Source: Methylophilaceae bacterium (lineage in GTDB: Bacteria; Pseudomonadota; Gammaproteobacteria; Burkholderiales; Methylophilaceae). Taken from it: DNA of 50,487 nucleotides. The DNA lies in assembly GCA_016778465.1 (NCBI GenBank), contig JADHPM010000010.1:1-50487 (forward strand). The letters are read 5' to 3'. The notes below the pieces were generated by a model. The model had not been told where the DNA came from and made no database searches. It saw only the letters and a program-made list of their open reading frames with translations. The first letter of the stretch is position 1, and each line of letters starts with the position of its first letter. Positions 1 to 7,128 of the stretch are shown one piece after another. Both the position numbers and the translations under genes were made by a program.

Positions 1-2
1 AT

Positions 3-2570
3 TTAACCTCTGCTTTTAATAAGCAAAATGTCACCAGTTTTGTTAAACAATTTTCATTAACGACCAAAGAGGAGCTGGATTATGCTTTAAGGCAAGCAAG
101 GAAAGTTTTTTACGCCGCGGCCATTGTAAGAGATATAAATAATCAATCAAATATTCATGAGATTTTTGATTGCTTTAGTGGACTTGCAGAAATTTTTTTG
201 AGATACACGCATGATTTTCACTACCAAGCATTAATAAAAAAATTTGGTGAACCAAAGAATGAAAAGGGGATAACGCAAAAGTTAATCATAATTGGTATGG
301 GCAAACTGGGCGGCCAAGAGTTAAATCCCTCGTCAGATATTGATATTATTTTCACTTACGAAGACTCCGGACAAACCGCTGGAAAAGAGCCTATCTCAAA
401 TCAAGATTTTTTTACTCTTTTAGCGAAAGAGATCATTGGTAGTTTTTCTGATTACTCTGCCGAGGGTATTTTATTTAGAGTTGATATCAGATTACGACCA
501 TTTGGCTCTGATGGGTTACTCGTTTTTCCATTGGAGAGTCTTGAATCGTATTTCGAGACGCATGGCTTGGATTGGGAGCGTTATGCTTGGCTGAAAGCCA
601 GAGTTATCATAGGGCCTGACGAGGAGGTGAATAAAATTATCGCACCCTTCGTCTACCGCCAATACCTTGACTTTAATGTTTTTGAGTCACTACGCCAGCT
701 AAAATCAAAAATTAATACCGATATGGTTAAGAAAATAAATGAAGGGGATATAAAAATTGGCCCAGGCGGCATTAGGACTGCCGAGTTTATTGTGCAGTCG
801 CAGCAAATAGTGTGGGGTGGAAAAAAATCTCATTTAAGATCTAAAAATTTTTTACAAGCGCTCGGTGATCTAGAAAAGGAAAATATCCTAACAAACCATA
901 CAAGTGAAATAAAAGAGGCTTATTGTTTCTTGCGAAACTTGGAGCATCGCTTACAGTATTTTGATGACAAGCAGACACACAAATTACCGGAGGATCAGGA
1001 CGAAAGGAAGCTTGTTGCCCAGTCTATGCAATTCACGAGCTGGCAACAATTTAAGCAAAGGTTAGATAACCATCAGTCCATACTGGAGAATCTTTTTAAT
1101 AGCTTGCTCAAAGATGAATCTCGAGTTAACGAACGCTCTTCCAATTGTTCTAGTATATGGATGACTGAAACTGAAACGTTTGAAGTGCAATCGGAATTGG
1201 GTAAATTACAGTTTAAAAATCCAGAGGAGGTTGCAAGTTTCTTATCTAACTTCAAGCAAGCAGCCGTCTATCGCGGATTAACACCCATCTCTCGGGCAAG
1301 ATTTGATCATTTAGCCCCTTATGTCATTAATGATGCAGCCGCCGTAAACGAACCTGATCGAACACTGGTCAGTTTTTTTAATTTCTTAGCTAGGATTGCG
1401 AAACGTTCTAGCTACCTGTCATTACTTCGAGAGAACCCAAAGGTGCTTAAATTAATGATTCAGGTAACCAGTTTTGATCCTCACATTGTTGAAAAGGTCG
1501 CTGAGAATCCTGTCATCATTGATGACTTATTAAATACCTCTGACTTTCTAAAAAAAGTTAATTTAGTTAATGAATTTAATTATTTACAGGAATCATTGAA
1601 CAAGGATAATGCAAATATAGAAGACAAAATTGATCTCATAAGGCAATTTAAAAATTCAATTATCTTTAAACTGGCTGTCCAGGAAATTATGGGTATTTAC
1701 CCAGTGGAAAATATTTCTGATATGTTATCAGAGCTTGCAGATCTCCTAGTGGATATCTTACTCAGGCTTGTTTGGGAGCAGCTTTACCCAAAACAATCGT
1801 ATCCACCACTTGCTGTTATAGCCTACGGCAAGTTAGGTGGCAAAGAAATGAGTTACCTTTCCGATTTAGATTTAGTCTTTTTGTACGAAGAAAGTAAAAA
1901 ATATTCATCTGAACAGTATTTAAAGCTTATACAGCGTTTCAATAGTTGGACCACCTCTTTTACAGGTTCTGGCAGCCTTTATGATATTGATTTAAGATTG
2001 CGCCCTGATGGGGGTAGCGGCCTTCTAGTCACGAGTTGGGATGCATTTGAGGAGTATCAAACGGAGAGGGCGCTGCTTTGGGAGCAGCAAGCAATTTGCA
2101 AAGCGAGGTTTGCCTCAGGCCATACTAAATTACTAAAGAAATTCAATACGCTAAGAAAAGAGATACTCTGCAAAAAGCGAAAACCCAATGACGTGAAGAC
2201 AGAGATCAAGAAAATGCGAGAAAGGATATATAGCAACAAAAACCCCCAAACTGAAATTTTTGATTTGAAGCACAGCCATGGTGGCATGGTTGAAATAGAG
2301 TTTTTAACGCAATACTTCATCTTGACCAAAAGCCTTGAGGCCCCAGAGTTGACAGAAAATATTGGCAATATAGCCCTGATTAATGTCATTGCAGGCTTAA
2401 ACTACATCCCTAAAAGAGATGCGAAGATACTGATTGATGCGTATCGAATATACAGGAGACTGCAGCATAAACAGGGCCTCGCTCCCGAGACACCGGGCAA
2501 AGTTAGTTATGACGAGGTTTCGGATATTCCTAGTAAGGTTCATGAGGTATGGAAAAAATTTACAAACTAG
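3..2570 (+). CDS. glnE: Glutamine synthetase adenylyltransferase/adenylyl-removing enzyme, 5'-truncated
   Basis: GlnE adenylylates and deadenylylates glutamine synthetase, setting its activity to nitrogen status under control of PII. The reading frame is open from the first bases (codons in phase with base 3), so the gene starts upstream; the TTG at 198 lies inside the domain and is not a start. About 855 residues are present against roughly 900-950 for the family. Two nucleotidyltransferase domains are visible, each with a GKLGG motif followed by an acidic pair: GMGKLGG...SDIDIIF at about 295-350 and AYGKLGG...SDLDLVF at about 1825-1880. These are the N-terminal adenylyl-removing and C-terminal adenylyl-transferring halves. 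It ends back to back with a convergent small gene, with no room for a separate terminator. Confidence 0.95.
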   Translation, partial: LTSAFNKQNVTSFVKQFSLTTKEELDYALRQARKVFYAAAIVRDINNQSNIHEIFDCFSGLAEIFLRYTHDFHYQALIKKFGEPKNEKGITQKLIIIGMGKLGGQELNPSSDIDIIFTYEDSGQTAGKEPISNQDFFTLLAKEIIGSFSDYSAEGILFRVDIRLRPFGSDGLLVFPLESLESYFETHGLDWERYAWLKARVIIGPDEEVNKIIAPFVYRQYLDFNVFESLRQLKSKINTDMVKKINEGDIKIGPGGIRTAEFIVQSQQIVWGGKKSHLRSKNFLQALGDLEKENILTNHTSEIKEAYCFLRNLEHRLQYFDDKQTHKLPEDQDERKLVAQSMQFTSWQQFKQRLDNHQSILENLFNSLLKDESRVNERSSNCSSIWMTETETFEVQSELGKLQFKNPEEVASFLSNFKQAAVYRGLTPISRARFDHLAPYVINDAAAVNEPDRTLVSFFNFLARIAKRSSYLSLLRENPKVLKLMIQVTSFDPHIVEKVAENPVIIDDLLNTSDFLKKVNLVNEFNYLQESLNKDNANIEDKIDLIRQFKNSIIFKLAVQEIMGIYPVENISDMLSELADLLVDILLRLVWEQLYPKQSYPPLAVIAYGKLGGKEMSYLSDLDLVFLYEESKKYSSEQYLKLIQRFNSWTTSFTGSGSLYDIDLRLRPDGGSGLLVTSWDAFEEYQTERALLWEQQAICKARFASGHTKLLKKFNTLRKEILCKKRKPNDVKTEIKKMRERIYSNKNPQTEIFDLKHSHGGMVEIEFLTQYFILTKSLEAPELTENIGNIALINVIAGLNYIPKRDAKILIDAYRIYRRLQHKQGLAPETPGKVSYDEVSDIPSKVHEVWKKFTN

Positions 2571-2957
2571 TTAGTGACCTTTCTTGCAACGACCTTCAGT
2601 TTGTATCATGTGATCTTGGTTAGCAAAATAACCAAGTTTGAGGAATTTGCTTTCCAGTGATTCTTTGTTTATCCTAAGCCGCCATTCATAACTATAATCA
2701 TCATCTGTCTCAACACGAGAACAGCTGAGAATGTCATCCATTTTTTTGCAAGACAGCATGGTTTCACCAATGAAGAGTTCATCACTCTCGCTCTGATAGC
2801 GATAGCTTTCAGTTAAAAATCCCATATCAGATTTTAAAAAATCTTTATAAATACCCTGAGCATTGAGAACCTTTTCCTGGCAAGAGTATACGATCTCATT
2901 TGCGCTAACTTTACACAAGTAAAAGAGACAAAGGGCTCCAAAAAAAAGACGCATCAA
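2571..2957 (-). CDS. Small secreted protein of unknown function
   Basis: I do not recognise this 128-residue protein. It starts with a typical Sec signal peptide (MMRLFFGALCLFYLCKVSA, cleavage probably after ANA-like SAN), followed by a soluble domain with four or five cysteines (SCQEK near the mature start, SCKK, SCSR, and a GRCKK end), so disulfides in the periplasm are plausible. Its start overlaps the stop of the upstream 172-residue gene by four bases (ATGA), so the two are probably co-translated. The C-terminal pattern (hydrophobic strand, R-I-N-K-E-S, then G-x-C) loosely resembles that of the secreted protein at 3856-4194. Function open. Confidence 0.7.
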   Translation of the reverse strand: MMRLFFGALCLFYLCKVSANEIVYSCQEKVLNAQGIYKDFLKSDMGFLTESYRYQSESDELFIGETMLSCKKMDDILSCSRVETDDDYSYEWRLRINKESLESKFLKLGYFANQDHMIQTEGRCKKGH

Positions 2958-3472
2958 GCCTTGATTGGAATAACATGAAAATTGGGCTTAACCTGCTCAT
3001 GAAGGTTATTTAGAAACTCTAGCGTGTCGTCAGGGAAGTCAATTTTTTCAAAATAGGTATGCAATATCGTGTTGATTGGATTTGTCTGACTCGAATTAAC
3101 GAAATCATCATCCACTGATGTTACTTTATCCTCGTCATCCGTTTGAAAATTATTTTGCTGTGACCATATTTCATTGGATGCACTTTTCAGATCGTAACCA
3201 ATAAAGGTGGTTTGATCCTCCAATGCATAAGCAGACGCACGACCAATAGCCTGGGCGTTATATTTATCAATTAAATAATTCACAAAATAGGTTTCAAGTT
3301 CATTATTAATACCATTCCCATTATTCACTTCAGAAAACATTCCGGTAAACAAAAAATATAAATTATCATTTTCGCTGAATGTTATAACCTTATTAACAGC
3401 TTTATGTTGCAGCACTATACGATTGAAGTGTTTTGGAAATTGTTGCTTAAGTAATTCCAATTGATTTGTCAT
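2954..3472 (-). CDS. Hypothetical protein, 172 aa
   Basis: I do not recognise this family. No signal peptide or membrane segment is evident; the protein is acidic and rich in Asn, Asp and Gln, with a polar low-complexity stretch (DDEDKVTSVDDDFVNSSQ) in the middle separating an N-terminal domain from a short C-terminal one. It is probably cytoplasmic. The ATG at 3472 is preceded by a good ribosome-binding site (AAGGTG, about 6 bases upstream), which supports the start. It is the first gene of a two-gene unit with the secreted protein that overlaps its stop by four bases. Confidence 0.65.
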   Translation of the reverse strand: MTNQLELLKQQFPKHFNRIVLQHKAVNKVITFSENDNLYFLFTGMFSEVNNGNGINNELETYFVNYLIDKYNAQAIGRASAYALEDQTTFIGYDLKSASNEIWSQQNNFQTDDEDKVTSVDDDFVNSSQTNPINTILHTYFEKIDFPDDTLEFLNNLHEQVKPNFHVIPIKA

Positions 3473-3510
3473 AGAACACCTTTTAAAAAAATTAATATTT
3501 AACGTATCAG

Positions 3511-3729
3511 ATGATACCTAAAATAAGGAATATTGCTGCCAAAAGTCATGAGGCTATAAAGGCTTATATGAGTATGCAAAGCACTTACTTATCAAAGATC
3601 TCAAAGATTAATAACTTGTTGGAACTATACGTTAAAAAAAAATTCAAAGTAATACCATCATTTGGCACATTTATTGCTTTTTCAATTGGTGGGATTATTA
3701 AAGGAATAAATCATGGAATTACAATCTGA
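3511..3729 (+). CDS. Doubtful small ORF, 72 aa
   Basis: An open frame of 72 codons from ATG 3511, with a basic helix-like N-terminal half and a short hydrophobic C-terminal stretch (GTFIAFSIGGIIKG). No ribosome-binding site precedes the start and the family is unknown to me. It overlaps by 17 bases, in another frame, the better supported 48-residue ORF at 3713-3859. It may be a real mini membrane protein translated together with that gene, a leader of it, or a chance frame in AT-rich sequence. Confidence 0.3.
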   Translation: MIPKIRNIAAKSHEAIKAYMSMQSTYLSKISKINNLLELYVKKKFKVIPSFGTFIAFSIGGIIKGINHGITI

Positions 3730-3859
3730 TACATTTACTTGGCTACTGTTCGTCATTCTTGTGCTCTTGATCAGATGGGAGTTAATTAGGCTTGATCAGC
3801 GCCTAGAGGCAAGAATTGTGAGGCTGGAGCAATTAGAAAATAAGTACGAAAACCGTTAA
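3713..3859 (+). CDS. Mini membrane protein, 48 aa
   Basis: Below normal length cut-offs but well formed: ATG at 3713 has AAGGA seven bases upstream. The product has an N-terminal transmembrane helix (TWLLFVILVLLI, about residues 9-20) then a charged helix rich in Arg, Leu and Glu (RLDQRLEARIVRLEQLENK) that could form a short coiled coil. This single-pass plus amphipathic-tail design is typical of small regulatory membrane proteins, but I cannot name a family. Its stop overlaps the convergent secreted gene by four bases. Confidence 0.5.
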   Translation: MELQSDTFTWLLFVILVLLIRWELIRLDQRLEARIVRLEQLENKYENR

Positions 3860-4194
3860 AATTTTCGAATAACCTCACATTGCCCAACAAAATGGTAGGG
3901 ATTATCCCAGCCCCTGATAATTTCTAACTCGCCGCTATAGCGATCCAGTGCTATGGAGAGTCCTATTTTATCGGGTGTTTCCATTTCAATCATACTTACT
4001 GTTTTATCTGTGACATCCAGATAATGATTACCATGTACCTTATGTGTAAGGGCATTACCATCAATCTGAATTCTTTCCATAACTTTTTTATCATTTGCCG
4101 CTTTGTCAACTCCAGTGCATATAAGGTCGGCACTAACCAACTCAGCAAAGCTCAAGTGGGAAAAGAATAAAAGTAAGAATAGGGTTTTCTTCAT
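3856..4194 (-). CDS. Small secreted protein of unknown function
   Basis: The frame is open from 4254, but the internal ATG at 4194 gives a textbook signal peptide (MKKTLFLLLFFSHLSFA, cut before ELVSADLIC), so I take that as the start; the upstream codons would spoil it. The mature part is about 95 residues with two cysteines, one near each end (LICTG and GQCEV), likely a disulfide, and a strand-rich sequence including LDRYSGELEI. Periplasmic or exported. It is convergent with the mini membrane protein ORF before it. No family recognised. Confidence 0.65.
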   Translation of the reverse strand: MKKTLFLLLFFSHLSFAELVSADLICTGVDKAANDKKVMERIQIDGNALTHKVHGNHYLDVTDKTVSMIEMETPDKIGLSIALDRYSGELEIIRGWDNPYHFVGQCEVIRKF

Positions 4195-4342
4195 TTTTGC
4201 ACCATAACGGTTCATTAGTAATTTAAGTGAGTACTGCAACAACTTAAACAGCATTATAATTTATATTGTTTAGTCACCCAGAAAAACTTATAGTTGCATA
4301 ATTAATTTATGCTCAATCGTTTTGTTAACCAGGCATTAAAAT

Positions 4343-4645
4343 ATGATCCAAGAAATACGAGACTATTTTTGCAATTATTTTTTAGCCACTGTCTATCTCA
4401 TAGCAGCGTTACCTCACCCTAGTGATTTCTACTTAATATTTAAAGTAATCATTTTTATTTCAATCCCATGGTTGATTTACGCCAGAAATGACAAGCTTAA
4501 TACGACCCTTATTGCCTTCTTAGTGATTTTTTGGGTGGTAGATAACCCCCTTTATGTTTTTAAACTATCGGAATACGGATGGGTAATTTACAATATCTTG
4601 GCAGCAACTTTTTTTCTTCTCGTACCTTCATTCAAAAAATTATAG
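4343..4645 (+). CDS. Small multi-pass membrane protein, 100 aa
   Basis: Three to four hydrophobic segments are visible (about residues 13-24, 30-46, 55-68 and 80-95), joined by short loops, with a final basic tail FKKL. It should sit in the inner membrane. The start ATG at 4343 has only a weak AGG upstream. I do not recognise a family with confidence; the topology is like several uncharacterised 90-130 residue DUF membrane proteins. It belongs to a patch of very small membrane proteins between 3.7 and 5.4 kb. Confidence 0.55.
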   Translation: MIQEIRDYFCNYFLATVYLIAALPHPSDFYLIFKVIIFISIPWLIYARNDKLNTTLIAFLVIFWVVDNPLYVFKLSEYGWVIYNILAATFFLLVPSFKKL

Positions 4646-4659
4646 GTATCTTTGATGTT

Positions 4660-4788
4660 TTATCTGAGGTGTGAGTTAATCCAACTCTCAATCAAATCAA
4701 GTAATCCAGAGACTTTCGCGATAGTGAACGCAATTATAAAAAATCCTAGGATAAGACCCAGTATGATTAATACATCAATAAGTTGCAT
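4660..4788 (-). CDS. Mini membrane protein, 42 aa
   Basis: A 42-codon ORF on the minus strand in an otherwise empty 265-base gap. The product has one clear transmembrane helix (LIDVLIILGLILGFFIIAFTIA, residues 3-24, quoted in two parts: LIDVLIILGL then ILGFFIIAFTIA) followed by an amphipathic segment ending SHLR. The upstream GAGTGG, nine bases from the ATG, is a passable ribosome-binding site. Long uninterrupted hydrophobicity is suggestive but can occur by chance in AT-rich DNA, so support is moderate. Confidence 0.4.
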   Translation of the reverse strand: MQLIDVLIILGLILGFFIIAFTIAKVSGLLDLIESWINSHLR

Positions 4789-4910
4789 GGCAAATTACCA
4801 CTCAAAAATCTTATTATAACTTGACATAAATATATCCTCCATCATACTCGAAACTAATAGCTTACTAATTCTTTGTAATCTAGCTGAAATAAATTAACTT
4901 TAAGGTTTAA

Positions 4911-5099
4911 ATGAAAAAGAAAATTGGACAGGTGTCACTCATCTTAGCATTTATAACAGTTGTATGGCTTGTGCTGGGAATGTTCAATATTGTTCCACTC
5001 TTAATAGAAATTTCTCAAGAGACCAGTGTTAGAGCACACGCTTCTTTGGCAGTTGTTTTTTTATTAATTGGCTCATGGGCATTTTGGAACGAAGACTAA
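4911..5099 (+). CDS. Small membrane protein, 62 aa, two predicted helices
   Basis: Starts at ATG 4911 with TAAGG six bases upstream. Two hydrophobic segments: about residues 7-31 (VSLILAFITVVWLVLGMF) and 44-59 (SLAVVFLLIGSWAFW), with a short polar loop and an acidic end NED. Both ends probably face the same side. First of three closely spaced plus-strand mini genes (next starts 22 bases on). No family recognised. Confidence 0.6.
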   Translation: MKKKIGQVSLILAFITVVWLVLGMFNIVPLLIEISQETSVRAHASLAVVFLLIGSWAFWNED

Positions 5100-5120
5100 C
5101 AAAAAAGAAAGGATCTCATT

Positions 5121-5297
5121 ATGATTAAAACTTCAGATATTTGTATTTTAGTTTCAGTAGCTGTTGCTTTTGTAACCACGGCTTATCTATGGTTTCAAGG
5201 TGCGGACACAAAACAAGAAGCACTATTTACCGCAACTTGGATTCCCTCAATATTAACTTTTGCTATTTACTTTAAATTAATAGCAAGGAAGGCGTAA
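5121..5297 (+). CDS. Mini membrane protein, 58 aa
   Basis: Starts at ATG 5121 with AAGGA about eight bases upstream, 21 bases after the preceding mini gene. Two hydrophobic stretches are visible: residues 7-25 (CILVSVAVAFVTTAYLWF) and 37-54 (FTATWIPSILTFAIYFKL), then a basic tail IARKA. Together with its neighbours it forms an apparent three-gene unit. Unknown function; too short for most automatic annotation. Confidence 0.5.
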   Translation: MIKTSDICILVSVAVAFVTTAYLWFQGADTKQEALFTATWIPSILTFAIYFKLIARKA

Positions 5298-5298
5298 T

Positions 5299-5412
5299 AT
5301 GGACGACCAGTTGCTTTTCTTTGTTGGCTTATTTTGTTTTGTTCTTGCTATTGTCGGTGCCGTAATGACTGCGCTTGAATTTAAGAGCATTAAGCTAAAA
5401 GACAAGGAATAA
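5299..5412 (+). CDS. Mini membrane protein, 37 aa
   Basis: Starts one base after the stop of the 58-residue gene (TAA-T-ATG) with AAGGAAGG upstream, so translational coupling is likely. One transmembrane helix (LLFFVGLFCFVLAIVGAVMT, residues 5-24) is followed by a charged tail EFKSIKLKDKE. The acidic start MDDQ and basic tail suggest the N terminus outside and the C terminus inside. No family recognised. Confidence 0.5.
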   Translation: MDDQLLFFVGLFCFVLAIVGAVMTALEFKSIKLKDKE

Positions 5413-5441
5413 GACTTACATTAATCGACTAACAATCCGAA

Positions 5442-5831
5442 CTATTGTTTGGGCTTGATTAGCTGACATAAATTTTTGGTAAGCTTACCCATTTGAGAAC
5501 TAGGGTTAGGGGTTCGCCATTCCTCTGTTCCCGTCTGAGCTATCACTATCCCATTTAAGTTGGGACGATCATATAAACTCTTACTGTAAGTTCGTATTCT
5601 TGAGTTTTCGCAATCTAATTCTTGATTAAATTTAATCGATCCACCACCCCTTATTTCACCATCACCGTTTATATAAAGCGAGAATCTATAATAGCTGTCT
5701 ACAATGACATGATTCTCAAAATCGTCCATGAACATCTTGCCATCTTCGAAGACATCAATCCAAGCCAACGCGAAAGAAGGGGAGAGCAAGAGAGCAGGTA
5801 TCGTTTTTTTTAGCGCTTGCTTAAAAGTCAT
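5442..5831 (-). CDS. Secreted protein resembling surface-adhesin E family
   Basis: 129 residues with a signal peptide (basic MTFKQALKK, hydrophobic core, cleavage near SFALA). The rest matches what I remember of the surface-adhesin protein E family: a paired strand with DCENSRIRTYSKS, a central TEEWRTPNPSSQMGKL and a final cysteine in KNLCQLIK, the two cysteines probably bonded. In that family the protein is periplasmic or surface exposed; the adhesin role is known only in some pathogens and should not be assumed here. Its ATG overlaps the metY stop by one base (TAATG), so it is probably the last gene of that unit. Confidence 0.6.
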   Translation of the reverse strand: MTFKQALKKTIPALLLSPSFALAWIDVFEDGKMFMDDFENHVIVDSYYRFSLYINGDGEIRGGGSIKFNQELDCENSRIRTYSKSLYDRPNLNGIVIAQTGTEEWRTPNPSSQMGKLTKNLCQLIKPKQ

Positions 5832-7111
5832 TATCTTTTTGAAGCCTCAATTGCTTGTTCAACGTCCTGAATGATGTCGTCAATGTGTTCGATTCCAACA
5901 GATATTCTAATCAAATCATCACTCACGCCTGCCAAGACTCTTTGTTCTGGTGTTAATTGTCTATGTAGGGTTGATGCCGGATGACAGGCGAGGGACTTGG
6001 CGTCACCCATGCTGAGGACTCTCAAAATCATTTGCAATGCATCAATAAATTTTGCTCCCGCATCGCGTCCGCCTTTAATCCCAAAGCTTATGATCCCTGA
6101 AGCCTGGCCTCTGGTAATTTTTTTGCAGACGTCATGATATTTATCATTTGGGAGGGCAGCATAATTTACCCATTCCACCCGGTCATGTTTTTCTAAGTAA
6201 TTTGCAAGCGCAAGTGCATTCTCGCAATGTCTTTGCATCCTTACACCTAGTGATTCAAGTCCAAGCATCGTTATGTATGCATTATTTGGGGATAGGCAGG
6301 CTCCTGTCTCTCTTAGCGGTACCACACGACAGCAAGCAATAAAGGCAGCAGGGCCAAATTTTTCGGTATAAACGACCCCATGATAGGATGGATCTGGCTC
6401 GTTCAGCATGGGAAATTTCTTAGGATCTTTTTTCCAATCAAATTTGCCAGAATCAACAATAATTCCTCCGATTGTAGCTCCATGGCCATCGATGTATTTT
6501 GTTAGCGAGTGAATTACAATGGTTGCGCCGAAATCAATGGGCCTGCACAAATAGGGGGTTGCAACGGTGTTATCCACAATCAGCGGGATGCCATGCTTAT
6601 TGGCTATAGCTGCAAACCTCTCAAGGTCAATAATATTGCCTAGGGGGTTACCAATTGATTCACAGTAGAGCGCTTTGGTCTTTTCATCGATTGCAGCTTC
6701 AATACCTTCATAATCAGCTCCATCAACCATTCTCACGGTAATGCCTTGCTTTGGAAAGCTATGGGTAAAACAATTATAGGTTCCACCATAAAGTTGATTG
6801 GTACTTACAATGTTGTCACCGGCTCGAGTAATAGTTTGAATTGCGTATGTAATTGCAGCCATGCCCGAGGCTACTGATAATGCAGCAATTCCTCCTTCCA
6901 TCTCAGCAACTCTCTTTTCTAAAACATCGTTCGTTGGATTTCCGATTCTGGAGTAAATATTACCCTCGACCTTAAGGTCAAATAAGTCGGCACCATGTTG
7001 CGTGTTATCAATAGTAAATCCGGAAGTTTGATAGATAGGCGTGGAAGCAGCTTTTTGATCGTTTTTTTCGGATTGGTAACCATGATGAAGTGCTATTGAT
7101 TCTAATTTCAT
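5831..7111 (-). CDS. metY: O-acetylhomoserine sulfhydrylase (aminocarboxypropyltransferase)
   Basis: A PLP enzyme of the Cys/Met metabolism family that joins O-acetylhomoserine with sulfide (homocysteine) or methanethiol (methionine) in the cytoplasm. The length of 426 residues fits MetY rather than the roughly 390-residue MetB/MetC/MetZ. The PLP lysine is K205 in SLTKYIDGHG; the YSRIGNPT cofactor-phosphate motif lies at 53-60 and ASGMAA at 81-86. It follows the flavin monooxygenase by 17 bases and precedes an adhesin-E-like gene with a one-base overlap, so all three probably share a transcript. No riboswitch fits in the 17-base gap. Confidence 0.93.
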   Translation of the reverse strand: MKLESIALHHGYQSEKNDQKAASTPIYQTSGFTIDNTQHGADLFDLKVEGNIYSRIGNPTNDVLEKRVAEMEGGIAALSVASGMAAITYAIQTITRAGDNIVSTNQLYGGTYNCFTHSFPKQGITVRMVDGADYEGIEAAIDEKTKALYCESIGNPLGNIIDLERFAAIANKHGIPLIVDNTVATPYLCRPIDFGATIVIHSLTKYIDGHGATIGGIIVDSGKFDWKKDPKKFPMLNEPDPSYHGVVYTEKFGPAAFIACCRVVPLRETGACLSPNNAYITMLGLESLGVRMQRHCENALALANYLEKHDRVEWVNYAALPNDKYHDVCKKITRGQASGIISFGIKGGRDAGAKFIDALQMILRVLSMGDAKSLACHPASTLHRQLTPEQRVLAGVSDDLIRISVGIEHIDDIIQDVEQAIEASKR

Positions 7112-7128
7112 ATAAATAAATCCCTTAA

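Noticed and set aside
198-200. TTG as the start of glnE
   Set aside because: The frame is open to the left edge and the conserved domain runs through; the gene begins outside the window.
5622-5813. Plus-strand ORF opposite the adhesin-E-like gene
   Set aside because: No ribosome-binding site or recognisable domain; complementary to a gene with a good signal peptide.
7112-7128. SAM or cobalamin riboswitch before metY
   Set aside because: Only 17 bases separate metY from the upstream gene, too little for such an RNA.
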